Of a stretch of DNA of 64,000 nt, positions 21,675-32,654 are shown piece by piece. Source of the DNA: Coprinellus micaceus (Eukaryota; Basidiomycota; Agaricomycetes; Agaricales; Psathyrellaceae); contig OX596335.1 in assembly GCA_951394405.1 (NCBI GenBank), positions 3,596,001 through 3,660,000 on the forward strand. Direction: 5' to 3'. The position numbers and the translations under genes are program-made. Position 1 is the first letter of the stretch; each line of letters opens with the position of its first letter. The notes beneath the pieces were generated by a model. It worked only from the letters and a program-made list of their open reading frames with translations, searched no databases and was not told where the DNA came from.

Positions 21675-22505
21675 TCAGTTATGGCGCCTCTTTTGGTTTT
21701 GCGACGCCACACAGGTGTTCTCGTCCTCATCAAGGGTGAACCCCTTCGCGCATGTTTGGACGATACACTTGCCGGCCTCACATGCGACGGAGTCAGCACC
21801 GGGAATGGATGTGCAGTCATGACTAAAGGTAAGACAATTGGGTACGATGGTGAGCAAGGGGATTTGACAAATTCCGAGGGAATCACGGTGGAGGATCACG
21901 TACACTGTGTTGACGCTCGCACACCCGCCACAAGCGCGCAAGTCGTTCTCCAGGTCGAAGCACTCGAACCCTTCGGTAAACCAGGCGGTGATATCGGATG
22001 GGAGCGAGGAAAGGGATCCAGCCTCGGCGATAGGGCACCCAAAGAAACCGTCAGGGCACACACTCTTTGCGATCAGCATCGGGTTGCCATCGACGCCTGC
22101 AGGGGGATAACGAATGTCAGCAAGGCGGACCCGGGAGGCAGATTTAATACACACTGTTATCCCTATTCTTCTTGGATCGTTTCGAGCGGGGTCTCCCAGA
22201 GGGCTGAGGATATGACTGACCCCCTGGTTTCGTGGAACCATTCCCTCCCTGGTTGTTTCCGCTACCTCCCTGGTGATTGGCGTTCCCACCCTGGTCGCTT
22301 CCGCCAGAACCAGTCCTTGTGACAAGCCGAGGCTACAAATCGACCCATGTCAGGAAAACACGGCCGTGGTTCGATATTAAAAACGTACAGCACCAGGCCC
22401 ATGAAGCGCTGCGTCCGTAGCCATTTTCGCAGTCGAGGCGCCCTCAGCAGCAAGAATCAATGCGCAAGCGATGAAGGCGAGCTTCTTCATGGAAAATTGG
22501 GCCAT
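21675..22505 (-). CDS. Secreted cysteine-rich protein, PriA / CPL1-like domain
   Basis: Resembles the basidiomycete PriA/CPL1 family, which is secreted and associated with fruiting or the cell surface; its biochemical role is unknown. Exons 22389-22505, 22155-22332, 21904-22096, 21675-21822; 211 aa. A signal peptide is visible (MKKLAFIACALILAAEGAS; a second ATG five codons downstream of the first). Then a Gly/Asn/Gln-rich linker (TGSGGSDQGGNANHQ, continuing to KPGG) ends in basic residues. The C-terminal domain has the family cysteine pattern: CPDGFFGCPI, FECFDLENDLRACGGC, HDCTSIPGADSVACEAGKC, CAKGF and CV. Splicing was chosen from branch points plus phase; it restores both the Gly-rich linker and the CPL1 domain. 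Confidence 0.82.
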
Positions 22506-23129
22506 GTTGGATTTGGGTAAAATAAATGAGCGTCAAATAGCAGCAAGTTCGCCTTTAGATAGAGGAAATCAAAGGCCGTCAAGGAGAGCGACGGTAAATG
22601 AGAGTGATGTTGGCGGAAGGAAAGAAACGGCGAGCTAAGGCGGTGTATGCGAGAGGCCAGCTATGACGCCAGAGAAAAGGCTTGAAAAGCCCTCGAAGAG
22701 TTTTTTTTTTCCGGGTCACCCTGACGATTGGGGACGAGCGGAGAAACGTTGAGGAACACATGTACGGTGGAGCAGCATACCAATGTCGGCTAGAGCAGAG
22801 TGGAATATGGGGTGGCCCCTGGAATTCGGGGAGCTTACTAAGAGGCTGCAGTATGTTCTTGACATTTTCTGAGACTCGGAGATGCCCAAGAGAGTGCAAG
22901 GGCTTCCAGTGAGCCACAGAAGCAGAACGAGGAGATGAGAGTTCAAGTCAAAGCTGGCTACTGGCACCGAACGCCCGATCACAGATCACAGATCACATGC
23001 ACGGAACACGACTCGACTCGGACACAATAAACATTCGTTGACTTGTTGATTCAAGACCACCAGGACCTACCAGGACCTCCTCGACTGACTCGACTCAGCA
23101 ACCATTCCACCCTGGATTGCGCGCCAAGG
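22506..23129. other. Divergent promoter region, PriA-like / EXO5
   Basis: About 620 bp between start codons. A T11-12 run lies near 22700. Three tandem GATCACA units occur at about 22977-22997, some 130 bp before the EXO5 start. A CCAGGACCT direct repeat follows in the probable 5' UTR (about 23058-23080). No gene seen. Confidence 0.45.
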
Positions 23130-25855
23130 ATGGCGTCTGACGCCGAGTCAGATGGATTCAGCGCCTTCGATTTTGGGGAGTTCACCGCGGACGACTTTGA
23201 GGAGATTGACAGAGATGTCGCGACCAAGCTCGTCGAGCCCTCCTTCACGACGCTCTTTGGTCTTGGAGGGGGGCATGCCACCAATTCTGGGGACCCATCC
23301 TCTTCTTCATCATCGTCACCTTCATCGCCGTCTAAATCCAGCGATGAACACGATAACGACCACGAACGACTGCACGGACAAGGACAAGACTACGTGTCCG
23401 AATCGTTTGAGTTTGATGCATCGCTAGACCTCAATAACCTCGCTGAAGAGGACTTTCTAGCTATCGATGATGCAGTCAAACTCCTTTCGAACCTCCCAGC
23501 AACTAGAGAAAATCCTGTGTCCTTGATTCCACCCCCCGCCATTCTTGATGTGCCGCGGATAAACCCCCCAAGAAACGACGTGCCTGTTGCCAAACCACGG
23601 TGGAGATATAACGGGAAGAAGAATAATGGGAAATTGTGGAAGGATAAGAGTTTGTTGGAGAGGTACAAGGGTGCTGGAATACTCTCGGTGACGGATTTAG
23701 TTAGCCCGACATGGTACGTCCTACATTCCGTTGTCATTACCACTGACACCGATGTACCCTACCCTATTTTATATGTCAATCCGAATCGAATTTTGGGCCG
23801 TGAACTACTTGGACGTTCGCCGACCAGGTGTGAAGTCCAAATCGACTACGGCCTGCGCCAAAAACGGTGGAAGCCTGTAGACAAGCGGCCGAAGACTTTC
23901 AAGACTGAGTCGGGGAAGGAGATTACGGTAGAGGTCAAAGTCGCGAAACAGAACGACGTTCGGACTAAGCAAGGACAGGTCAGCTTTCGCTGTCAACTGC
24001 ACTTTTTCAAAGAGAGCAGTTGTGAACATTCTCATAGGCCGTGCACACAGTCCTAGAACGCGAGGTACGACCGGAAGAGGTCAAGGTCGATATAGCGACG
24101 AATGAGGAAAGATGGGGGTTAAAGTACATCGTCTCTGCGACGTCTCTTAGCTTCTGATGCTGAATATCGCGTCAGGCTTCTCAACCTCATCGCGTGTTTT
24201 GAAAGTCTTCTGGGCGAAGGCATGACTGTAAGTCTGCTTCGCACTAAGTGTCCCTAGAATGAACGCTGATTCTCGCTGAACGGGCCGTATAGCGTGAAGT
24301 CCCAGTTTTTGGAATGCTACACGGCATAGTAGTAACCGGCATAATCGTCCGTCCCTTACACCACACCCGTGGCTTTTCCTTAACGAGTCCAATAACAGGA
24401 CGAAATTTCCCTCGTCGAGATACCCGCTGAATCACCCAAACGTCGCCTATCGCACTCAACGCCTCGCAAGTCCTCTAAGAGGGCGAGGACTGTCACAACA
24501 CCTCCCCCAGACCCAAGGCAGCAAGACATCGAGAGTTTCTTCACTCCTAGCCCCAAGAAGGGTAAAGGGAAGCAGGCTGCCCCTGCCACTCCGACGAAGG
24601 CTAGGTCTCCCGAATCGAGACAACTCGATATCGAAGATTTCCTCATGCCCAGTCCCAAGAAGGCTTCCGCCAACGGGAAGAACGGCATCATTGGTGCCAT
24701 GAGTAAATCCCCAGGCACCTCCAAACCAACGATGCAACACGCGATTCGCATTCTCGACACCAAAACACGTCAAACGGACTCGATCCCCGCCGAGCCAGAT
24801 ACCTACGGTTCCCAACTCCAGTTGATGCTTTACCACCGCCTCCTCACATCCCTCACGTCTTCGCCTACCCCGTTCGACTTCAACGCACTCTGGAGTTACT
24901 TGGGCTTGGACAGCGAACGGCGGTTTGGGGATGGGTTCTTGGTTCAGGCTGGGTTATGGGATGGGGTGGAGGATGACGATATCTCAGAGGATGGAAGTCC
25001 GAGGAACCTAGTTGACCTCGGGAGGAAATGGCGGAAGTTGATTGAGGGGTGTAGTGTGGTTGGGGTAGATGATAGTATGGAGCTGGTCTACCGCCTACAA
25101 TCCAAAGACTACGCGGGCAAGTGGAAAGGTAAGGGTAAGGCGGGCGGGCCCGCAGATCTGGCAAATGCTTTCCGAAGTCTCATCCCAGGACGGAACGAGG
25201 AGGACGTGAGCAAGGATCTGGCTGTGGCGATACGGAACAGCTTGATTGATATTTCGTTCCCCTCGTATCAACCTGAGTATGCGGGCTACGCACGCTGCAT
25301 GGATGTCGACATTGACGCGGGCGTAGACCTCGAGCTGCAGAACGCGCTGTACAGATCGCTCTCTGCCGCATCTGGGGCGGATGAGGAAGAGGCTCACCCA
25401 TTTCCGAAGCGCCGAGTGAAACCTCACCCGATGTTCGCCCCCAACTCACCTCTCCCCGAACTTCCTTCCACTCCTCCGAACCCACCTGTAGATCTGGAAC
25501 CTCAAGGCGTGCCACCAGATGTCGTGGAAGAGCCTCCAGCAGAGTACGACAACCACGGGCACAAAATTATTGGGCGCAAGCAGGTTCAATACGATGGCCC
25601 GAAGCTCAATGCACACTTGGAAAGTGTGTTCCAGTTCTGGAGGAGCGAGCGGAAGCCCGTGGGTGTGCCTATTGAGTTGGCTCGGAGGTGCAAGTGAGTG
25701 GATTCGTTCCCCGTGGTACAATTGGTTCGTGTTTGCTGATAATGAAATGCTTCTATAGTACGTGCGAATATAGGAATGGGTGTGAATGGAGGGAAGAGAA
25801 GGCGCTGGAGGCGGCTTCAAGCTTCCAAGCTGGAAAGGGAGTTTCGTCCTCGTAG
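23130..25855 (+). CDS. EXO5: Exonuclease V (Exo5/Dem1), PD-(D/E)XK nuclease with Fe-S cluster
   Basis: Single-strand DNA exonuclease; mitochondrial in budding yeast, nuclear in other species. Exons 23130-23713, 23828-23978, 24038-24123, 24176-24227, 24293-24346, 24399-25693, 25759-25855; 772 aa. Landmarks: SVTDLVSPTWCEVQIDYGL (first cluster Cys), GQAVHTVLEREV, GIVVTGIIDEI with the catalytic-site Asp, ILDTKTRQTDSIP with the nuclease-core Asp and Lys, LMLYHRLL, and the closing ELARRCNTCEYRNGCEW with the remaining Fe-S cysteines. Between the GIIDEI and DTKTR strands there is a basic insertion holding two copies of a PCNA-box-like motif (see findings). The acidic, Ser-rich N-terminus of ~190 residues shows no obvious mitochondrial signal. 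Confidence 0.93.
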
Positions 25856-26097
25856 GACGCCGAGTTACATGATTTATGGAAGATTTATGGCAAGCTATCT
25901 ACTCGTTATCTCCCGGGACATATCAAGGACTTTTGTTGTAACTTAACTTTCTGGAGCACTTATAGGACTATGAGGAATCGCATTCACATTGCCAACACCA
26001 CAGGCATTGCGTATTGGTATAAATAAGGAACATGGTATCTACGGCGCGACCCAAAAGCACAAACGCAATGCTCGCACCCCCATCCCTTCGACTAGAA

Positions 26098-28852
26098 TCA
26101 AAACATCCCCTGCCTCGGCGGCCTCACCCCCGTCGGCGTTCCCATACTACTCCCAGGGCGGTTCACACTCCTCGGCGGGGGCGGGGCAGGGCTCTGCGTT
26201 CTTGGTCCTCCAACCACCCCCGGGGGAGGCGCCGGACTCGCCCTCATACTCCTCGGCGGGCGATCCCTCTCCCCACCCGTAGGTGTCGACCTCCCAGACG
26301 CAAAGTACCCTACGACACCCCCGCCTCTTGATTCGGCGCGATCGGGGTTCGAAGATGTCGAGGAGGAGAGGTCGCGTGGGCCGATAGGTCCAGGTGAGGG
26401 TGGTGCGCGTCCTGAGACGGGTGTACGGTTCCCTCCAGCGAGGTATGCGGTGCGGGAGTTGTCGATTCCGGGCAGAGGCGACGCCCGCTCGCGTGTGGGT
26501 GTTGGGGAAACTAGGGTAGCTGAGGGGAGTGGACCCCGTCCGGAGACAGGTGTGCGACTCCCGTTGAGATAGGAGGATGCGCTGAGTATCGGGGGCGGGA
26601 TGCTGGAAGCGGAGCCGCTGGGCCCTGCAGTGAGGTTCGAAGATGACGAAGACCCTGAGCCGGAGGGTTCGCCTGGGGGTCCAGGTGTTCTCCGCCGGCT
26701 TACTGGGGGTGCGGACAGAGTAGGTGGGGGTGGAGCGGGTTGGAGGTGCGTTACGCTCGTCTTTCCTCGCAATGCGGGTGGTGGCTGGGTACCCTTCACA
26801 GCCATGATGATTTGTTTACTCTGTCTGTGTTCGTTCACCTTGAAGTGGGGAGGTGCGTCGCCTGTGGAGGTGGAGGAGGGATTTGAAACGAGGAGTTGGT
26901 TGAGGAGGTATTTGAAGTCTAGCCCGTACTCCTCGAGGAGCTTTCGGGATTGAACGTGCGTGATTTGGATGGCTTCGTCGATGAGCTTGGGTTCGGCATC
27001 GGCGGAGTAGACTTGTTTTCGGAAGATGGTGCAGTAAGTCTCGATCTGCTGCTTCGCCCAGGCGATGAATGCTGCAAGGGGCGTTGTAAGTAACCCTGAG
27101 ATGTGACAATCGAAAACGAACTCACAACTGGCGACTTCATTTTCCCTGAACGCCGCAAGATACCAATCTGCCGTGTGTTTGATACCCGTGAAGAACACGA
27201 CGGAGAGCTCGCCGACATATGCCCCTGCATGACCCTCGAACGGAATCTTCCTCATCAGACCATGCAGCACCTTTGTTCGCATCTCCAGGAAGGTCGTACG
27301 GGCCGCAGGACCCGCCTTGAGGCGATTAAGCAGGGTGATCATACTAACTGCATTCGATTTTCGGTTCGAGGGAAGCGCGAGTGCCTCGAGGAGCGAAGAT
27401 GTTAATTGGGCTGTTAGATTGGGGAGCTTGGTGGACAGAGCGGGGATGGTGGTCGCTTTGGCTTGACCATCCTCCACTAGTTGTACGGCCTTTTTCCATT
27501 CCTTTAAGGCGATGGCGACGGTGAGGTCGTCAGACCAGTCGCTCACGAACCGTGCGTCGCGTTCGGTCTTGGACTTGGCGTCGTCCGCTACTCCAGGGAT
27601 ATCACCTCCCTTCTTGGCTAACTCTGAGAGCCAGTCGGGGACAGGCATAGGAGGGGCTGGAGATCCTCGCCCTCCACCACTGTTCTGTTGCCACATACTC
27701 TTCCGCCGCTCGTGCTCGCCTTCACGCTCCTTCCGCTTCTTCTGTTGCAGCTCCTCAGCGACTTGGCGAAATAAGGTGAGGATGTGCTTCTTCTCGTGGG
27801 GTGCTTCGGTGCGGTATACGTGAGTTTCCTTCCCGTGCCGTACCTTGAACACGTTCGTCATGTTGGGCGAGTCTTTCGTGTCCAAGACAAGCATCTCGTT
27901 CAGAGGCCAGCACTTCTCTGCGACTAGCTTGCCTTCGTTTACGGTAGACCCAGAACCCTCAGCCGCTCCTCCTCCAGCATTCCTTCGCCGTCGCTTAGCT
28001 ACCAGCACTGCGTCGTCGAGCACCACGAACTTGACCTTATGCATGATCCTGTAGGTAGCGGCGTTCAAGCCCAAGACGTTCTCGAACTCGCCGACGACGT
28101 GCCGTCCTGGGGTGACGGGCACGAACTTGGCGGCGCCTTCGATGGTGGAATGGAGGGTCTGCATCTGATTAAAGTAGAGAACGCGGAGATCGGCGACGGA
28201 GGAGCGCTTGTAGGTGGACAGTGTTGCAGATGTGAGTGTGGTGGGGTCGGGGATATTGAGCATGGATGGCATAGACTTGAAGTCTGAGAGCAGCTCCTTT
28301 AGTTCGAGCATCTCGTTCTCGAGCACGGAGATTTCCTTGGAGATGAGTACGAATTCAGCATAGCTGCGGTTGAGGTTAGCGGGGACGATTAGATGGACTG
28401 TGGGCGTACTTTTTGAACACACTCCGCTGTAGCTCAGCTGCAGTATCGTTCTTGGCATTGTGCAGTGCGGACTGAAGCGACCTGAGCTCTGCCTCTGTCG
28501 AGTTGGCAAGCTTGGTCTTGAGGAAGGCATCTGGATCAAAGTCGTCTGCGCTGAGGGTCTTCTTGTCCTCGGCGGCTACCTTGGCGTCATCGCGGGCAAT
28601 GGTGCGGTCCTCTGCACCGTACCCCACCTCCTGCCGGGCCTCTGGGTACGCCCCCATGAGGGAGGGCATTGCGGGGATCCCCTGTGCATCGAGTGGACTG
28701 GAGATCTCTGCATAGCGCATGGACATGCGCTTCTTGATCTTGTCATCGACGCGGGTGGTCTTTGGACGAGCAGTGGGCTTTGAGAGCTTGGACGGGGCCT
28801 TCTGGAGGGCCTTGCGCGGGGCCTGCGAGGGCCGTGAGCGGAGAGAGTCCAT
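26098..28852 (-). CDS. EXO84: Exocyst complex subunit Exo84
   Basis: Tethers secretory vesicles to the plasma membrane at growth sites. Exons 28410-28852, 27126-28363, 26098-27071; 884 aa. A Vps51/Exo84 N-terminal coiled coil (NYAEFVLISKEISVLENEMLELKELL) follows a basic leader. A PH-like domain comes next (GRHVVGEFENVLGLNAATY through KVKFVVLDDAVLVAKRRRR), then the helical cullin-repeat-like part (WLSELAKKGGDIPGV onward; FFTGIKHTADWYLAAFREN). The last ~200 residues are a Pro/Ser/Gly-rich disordered tail with recurring RTPVSGR segments. The intron at 27072-27125 is 54 nt, in frame and stop-free; it has clear GTGAGT and TTGCAG signals. Divergent from SKT5, with 117 bp between start codons. Confidence 0.93.
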
Positions 28853-28969
28853 GGTAGAGATCGCCGAGTCCTGGACTGGCTCGGTTGTGGTGAGTGGGGC
28901 GTGGGAATGGAGGGAGGTGGTGGAGTTGATGTGGGAGAGGTCAGCCGCAGGGTCACTCCGCTCTGCACC

Positions 28970-30594
28970 ATGCAACACGAAGTCGAGGGTCGTCCCGTGC
29001 GCGAACATCCCCCGCCCCAGCAGCAACACCAACGCTCCTACGACCACGACAATGACTACTACCCCGATCTCGCCCCAGAGCAGGAGGACGACAACGACGA
29101 CTTCTTTGCTGGTGCCCAACACCCCAGCCAGCACTCGGCCTACAACCCGGCCCTCGCTCCTCCAGAGTCCTCCTTCAGGGATGGCGCATCCATGGCCACA
29201 GGCAGCATGCGCGCACCCTCGCCTCCCCCAGGTCCCATCCTCGATCACTCCCATCTTCGTCCCGGAAACCAGGCCTCGCTCCTCTCTCACGAACGCACCC
29301 TCGAGCTCTACCGTGCAAATGCAAAGAAGACCCAGGACCCCGATCTCCAGTTCGAGTTTGCAGTCTTCATGATTGACGCCTCAAAGAGCCTGCCAATACC
29401 CAAACTCACCCCCGCCAACGTCATGGATGTCGAGCGGGCACAGGAAAAGCGCGAGGATCTCGTGCGGGAGGCGACCTCGCTGCTCAAGCGGCTGGCAGAC
29501 AGAGGCCACCCCCCAAGTCAGTATTTTCTTGCCGACTGCTACGCGAACGGCATCGGCACCGTCAAGAACAAACAGGACTTTGACAGGGCCTATCCCATGT
29601 TCGTGCTGGCTGCCAAACACGGCCACCCCGACGCTGCATATCGGGCAGGCACATGTTGTGAGAACGGTTGGGGGTGCAGGCGTGAATCCCCCAAGGCTCT
29701 GGGTTTCTACAAGAAGGCGGCAGCCGCCCTCCATCCCGGTGCAATGTACCGGTTAGGCATTGCCTCCCTCAACGGCGAGCTTGGGGGCTCGAAAAACGCC
29801 AAAGAGGGCGTCATGTGGCTCAAACGCAGTGCCGAGCATGCAACCGCAGAGTTTCCCCATGCCCTACATGAACTCGCCCTTCTCCATGAACGCGGCATTG
29901 ACAACGTCCTTTTTGTTGACTACGAATACGCCATTGAGCTCTTTGCCCAAGCTGCGGAACTTGGTTATTCACCGAGCGCCTACAAGCTCGGAGAGTGCTA
30001 CGAATATGGAAGACTGGGGTGCCCTCAAGACCCGGCATTATCAATCCATTACTATGTACGTCTCCTCTCCTTTCCTCGCTTGATGAGGTGAAACCTCGGT
30101 GTTGAGCTGCGCGTTCTTATTACATCTCTACAAACAGAACATCGCCGCACAGCAAAACCATCGCGACGCTTGCTTTGCACTCACGGCCTGGTACCTCGTT
30201 GGTTCACCCGGGGTGCTGCCACAGTCGGACACAGAAGCGTTCCTTTGGGCACAGAAAGCCGCCGACCTGGACCTCGTTAAGGCTATGTATGCTGTAGGGT
30301 ACTTTTTGGAAGTCGGTATAGGCACGGCCCCAGATATGCAACAGTGAGTCTATCGCTCCTTCGCTTCCTCCGTGGTCGTAACTGACCGAACACCGACTCT
30401 ACCCTCATTTCAGATCAATGGTCTATTACAAGAAGGCAGCAGACCAGGGTGACAAACGTGCCATCCAGCGACTAAAGAGCTCACAGTCACATCCCATGCA
30501 CCAGCCCGGCGGACCGAATTCGGTTCTTGGGCGCGGGAATGATGGGGCGGGAGGAGGGAAGGATGGGAAGGATAAAGACTGTGTCATTATGTGA
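28970..30594 (+). CDS. SKT5: Chitin synthase regulatory factor Skt5/Chs4, Sel1 repeats, CaaX end
   Basis: Activates and anchors class IV chitin synthase (Chs3 type) at the plasma membrane. Exons 28970-30055, 30138-30343, 30414-30594; 490 aa. A Pro/Asp-rich N-terminus precedes Sel1-type repeats from about residue 165 (ADRGHPPSQYFLADCYANGIG, then AAKHGHPDAAYRAGTCCENG, and so on to KKAADQGDKRAIQRL). The protein ends KDKDCVIM, a CaaX prenylation box of the same kind known in yeast Chs4. An in-frame upstream ATG (28907) would add 21 Gly-rich residues; 28970 is preferred because it leaves more room for the promoter shared with EXO84. Confidence 0.93.
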
Positions 30595-31760
30595 AAGGTT
30601 AAGAGAGCAACAGCAGATTCACATTCATAATCTGGAAGCCATGGCTACGATACAACGCCGTTTTATTTGTTTCCGATTTTTAGAGATTGGTAACCTCTCA
30701 AGGACTTGTCGATACTGCAACGGACGCTCTTTTTTCACAATCATTGGACGGGTCTTTCCTTACTCTTGCTCTCTGCCATTTCACGGTCATTCTTTCCCCT
30801 GTTGCAATCCCATCATGTGCATGCTGTTGAGCCCTCTCCGTGTCTGTAGCCCTCGCCCCTTCCGTGCCAAATCCGTCTCCTTCTCTACCGTAATATTATT
30901 ATTGAGGCGTTCTTCACCTTTACTCTACGATAGTCTCCATCTACCTTCCAAGGACTTCATTTTATGTGTATAATGACTCCAACCTCGTTGTGCCTCCCTT
31001 CTTCCCATCGTCGTTACCGTCATCCTTATCCCTCCCCTTCCCTCATACCCTCGCCCCGCCGCCTCCCTCCCATCACTTCAGCGGCCTCGCTTCGCATCGT
31101 TGGGTCCCAACGCGACTCTACCCATATACACCCTTTGCCCATCATGTTATAGTACTACCGGCTTCGAGCTTCGCCACCCTCTACCTTACATTCCTCGCAA
31201 TTCGTCGATGATCATGACAAACGTATTCGGTCAACACTTGAACGTGCACTGTTAATTCATTCGCTACCTCGCGTCTGTCGGGGTGGACACCACGAGGCAG
31301 GATCTGACGGAAATGGCCGTGAACTTTGGTATGAACTCCGAATTGCAGCACGAGTAGGTACGTGGAGTATAAGGCAGCGCCGAAAGTGCGTTGAGTGGCT
31401 AGGTACACCCAACCTAACACCCACTCCCTTGAGCAAAAACGGCGGGTTTGTTATATATCAAGCCACCCACCGCGGTGCTGTAAGGATCGCAGTATTTTCG
31501 TTACCTGGATACATCTAGTTATAAACGCCCATAGGGACGAAAATCCTACTCAGCTCTGTCGCGAAAAGCCCTCTCTAAAGTACTCGATAAATGCAGCGTC
31601 CCAGGCATCAATCTCAGAATGGGACGGGTTGCGTGAGTTCTCCGGATACCGCGCCATGACTTGTGGGGCGTGTCTACCCCACCCAAGGAGCCGGGCTTCC
31701 GTTATTATATAACTTCTCCAGTGTTTGCAAACCGGAGTGTGGAAGGAAGGCTCATCGGAA
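30595..31760. other. Long convergent intergenic region
   Basis: Nearly 1.2 kb between the 3' ends of SKT5 (+) and the NACHT gene (-). Pyrimidine-rich on the plus strand between about 30700 and 31140; only short, featureless ORFs. I see no RNA gene or repeat. Confidence 0.45.
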
Positions 31761-32341
31761 TTACACTACAAGACGATAATTGGTGAGCGCCAAATGGAAA
31801 AGGATTAGACGCCCGTGACGCACCGATTGGTGAACCCAATTCCAAAAGACGTCGAGAAGGTTCGGTTGGAAGGGGTTCGTGGCGGACTGGGGGTCTCCTC
31901 TCCCGCCGAGGCGCGCGCTGATACCGACCTTGGTCCACCACTCTGCATCGCAAGATACGAGGTCTTGCGCATAAGCGGGATCAAGGAAGATACGCGTCGA
32001 ATATCCGTGACGAGCCGTTGACAATACTCCCACGCCTCCGCATTTCACCCCGAAGAAGTGAAGGAATTTCTCCAGGAACTCTGCCGAGTCCTCCAGAGAG
32101 AGTGGTGCGACGGGTCCCTTGTCTGGCAGAGATTGAGAGTGTAAGTGGGGGGCGAGGATAATTGGGCATCATGGGGACACGTACTCTTCAAGATGGAGAC
32201 GCATCTCGCGTCAACGAACCGTTCCAACACATCTTTATCGATAAACAGGTCCCCACAGCGTGTTCTATCACCCAGGAATTCCTGTAGGGTCTTGTGATAG
32301 AAACCGAATGGCCTCCCTCGTTTCGCCCAAGACGAGGCGGT

Positions 32342-32353
32342 ATGAGAAATAGG
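32342..32353 (+). repeat. LINE target-site duplication, 5' copy
   Basis: ATGAGAAATAGG, identical to 38889-38900. Marks the 5' junction of the LINE inside the NACHT gene. Confidence 0.92.
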
Positions 32354-32654
32354 GAACACTCCTTGATCTTGAACCACGAGGAACCCGGATTCTTCCCACG
32401 CTCCTCGGTACCACCAGGAGCAAGGAATAAGTCGTCAGGGCCCGTATCAGAGTCGATATAGTGTAAATACCCTGCTTATCTCACACTCAACACTGGCTCC
32501 TAAAGATAAACCACCGGCTAGAAGGCCAGCTACTAGGACAACGTCAGCTGGCAACACATCTGGCACCAAAGGACGATCGGTCACGTCACCGGCGGTGACA
32601 CAGAAAGATCTCGACAGCGCGGCGACGAAGGAAACAGAACGACGAGACAACGAA

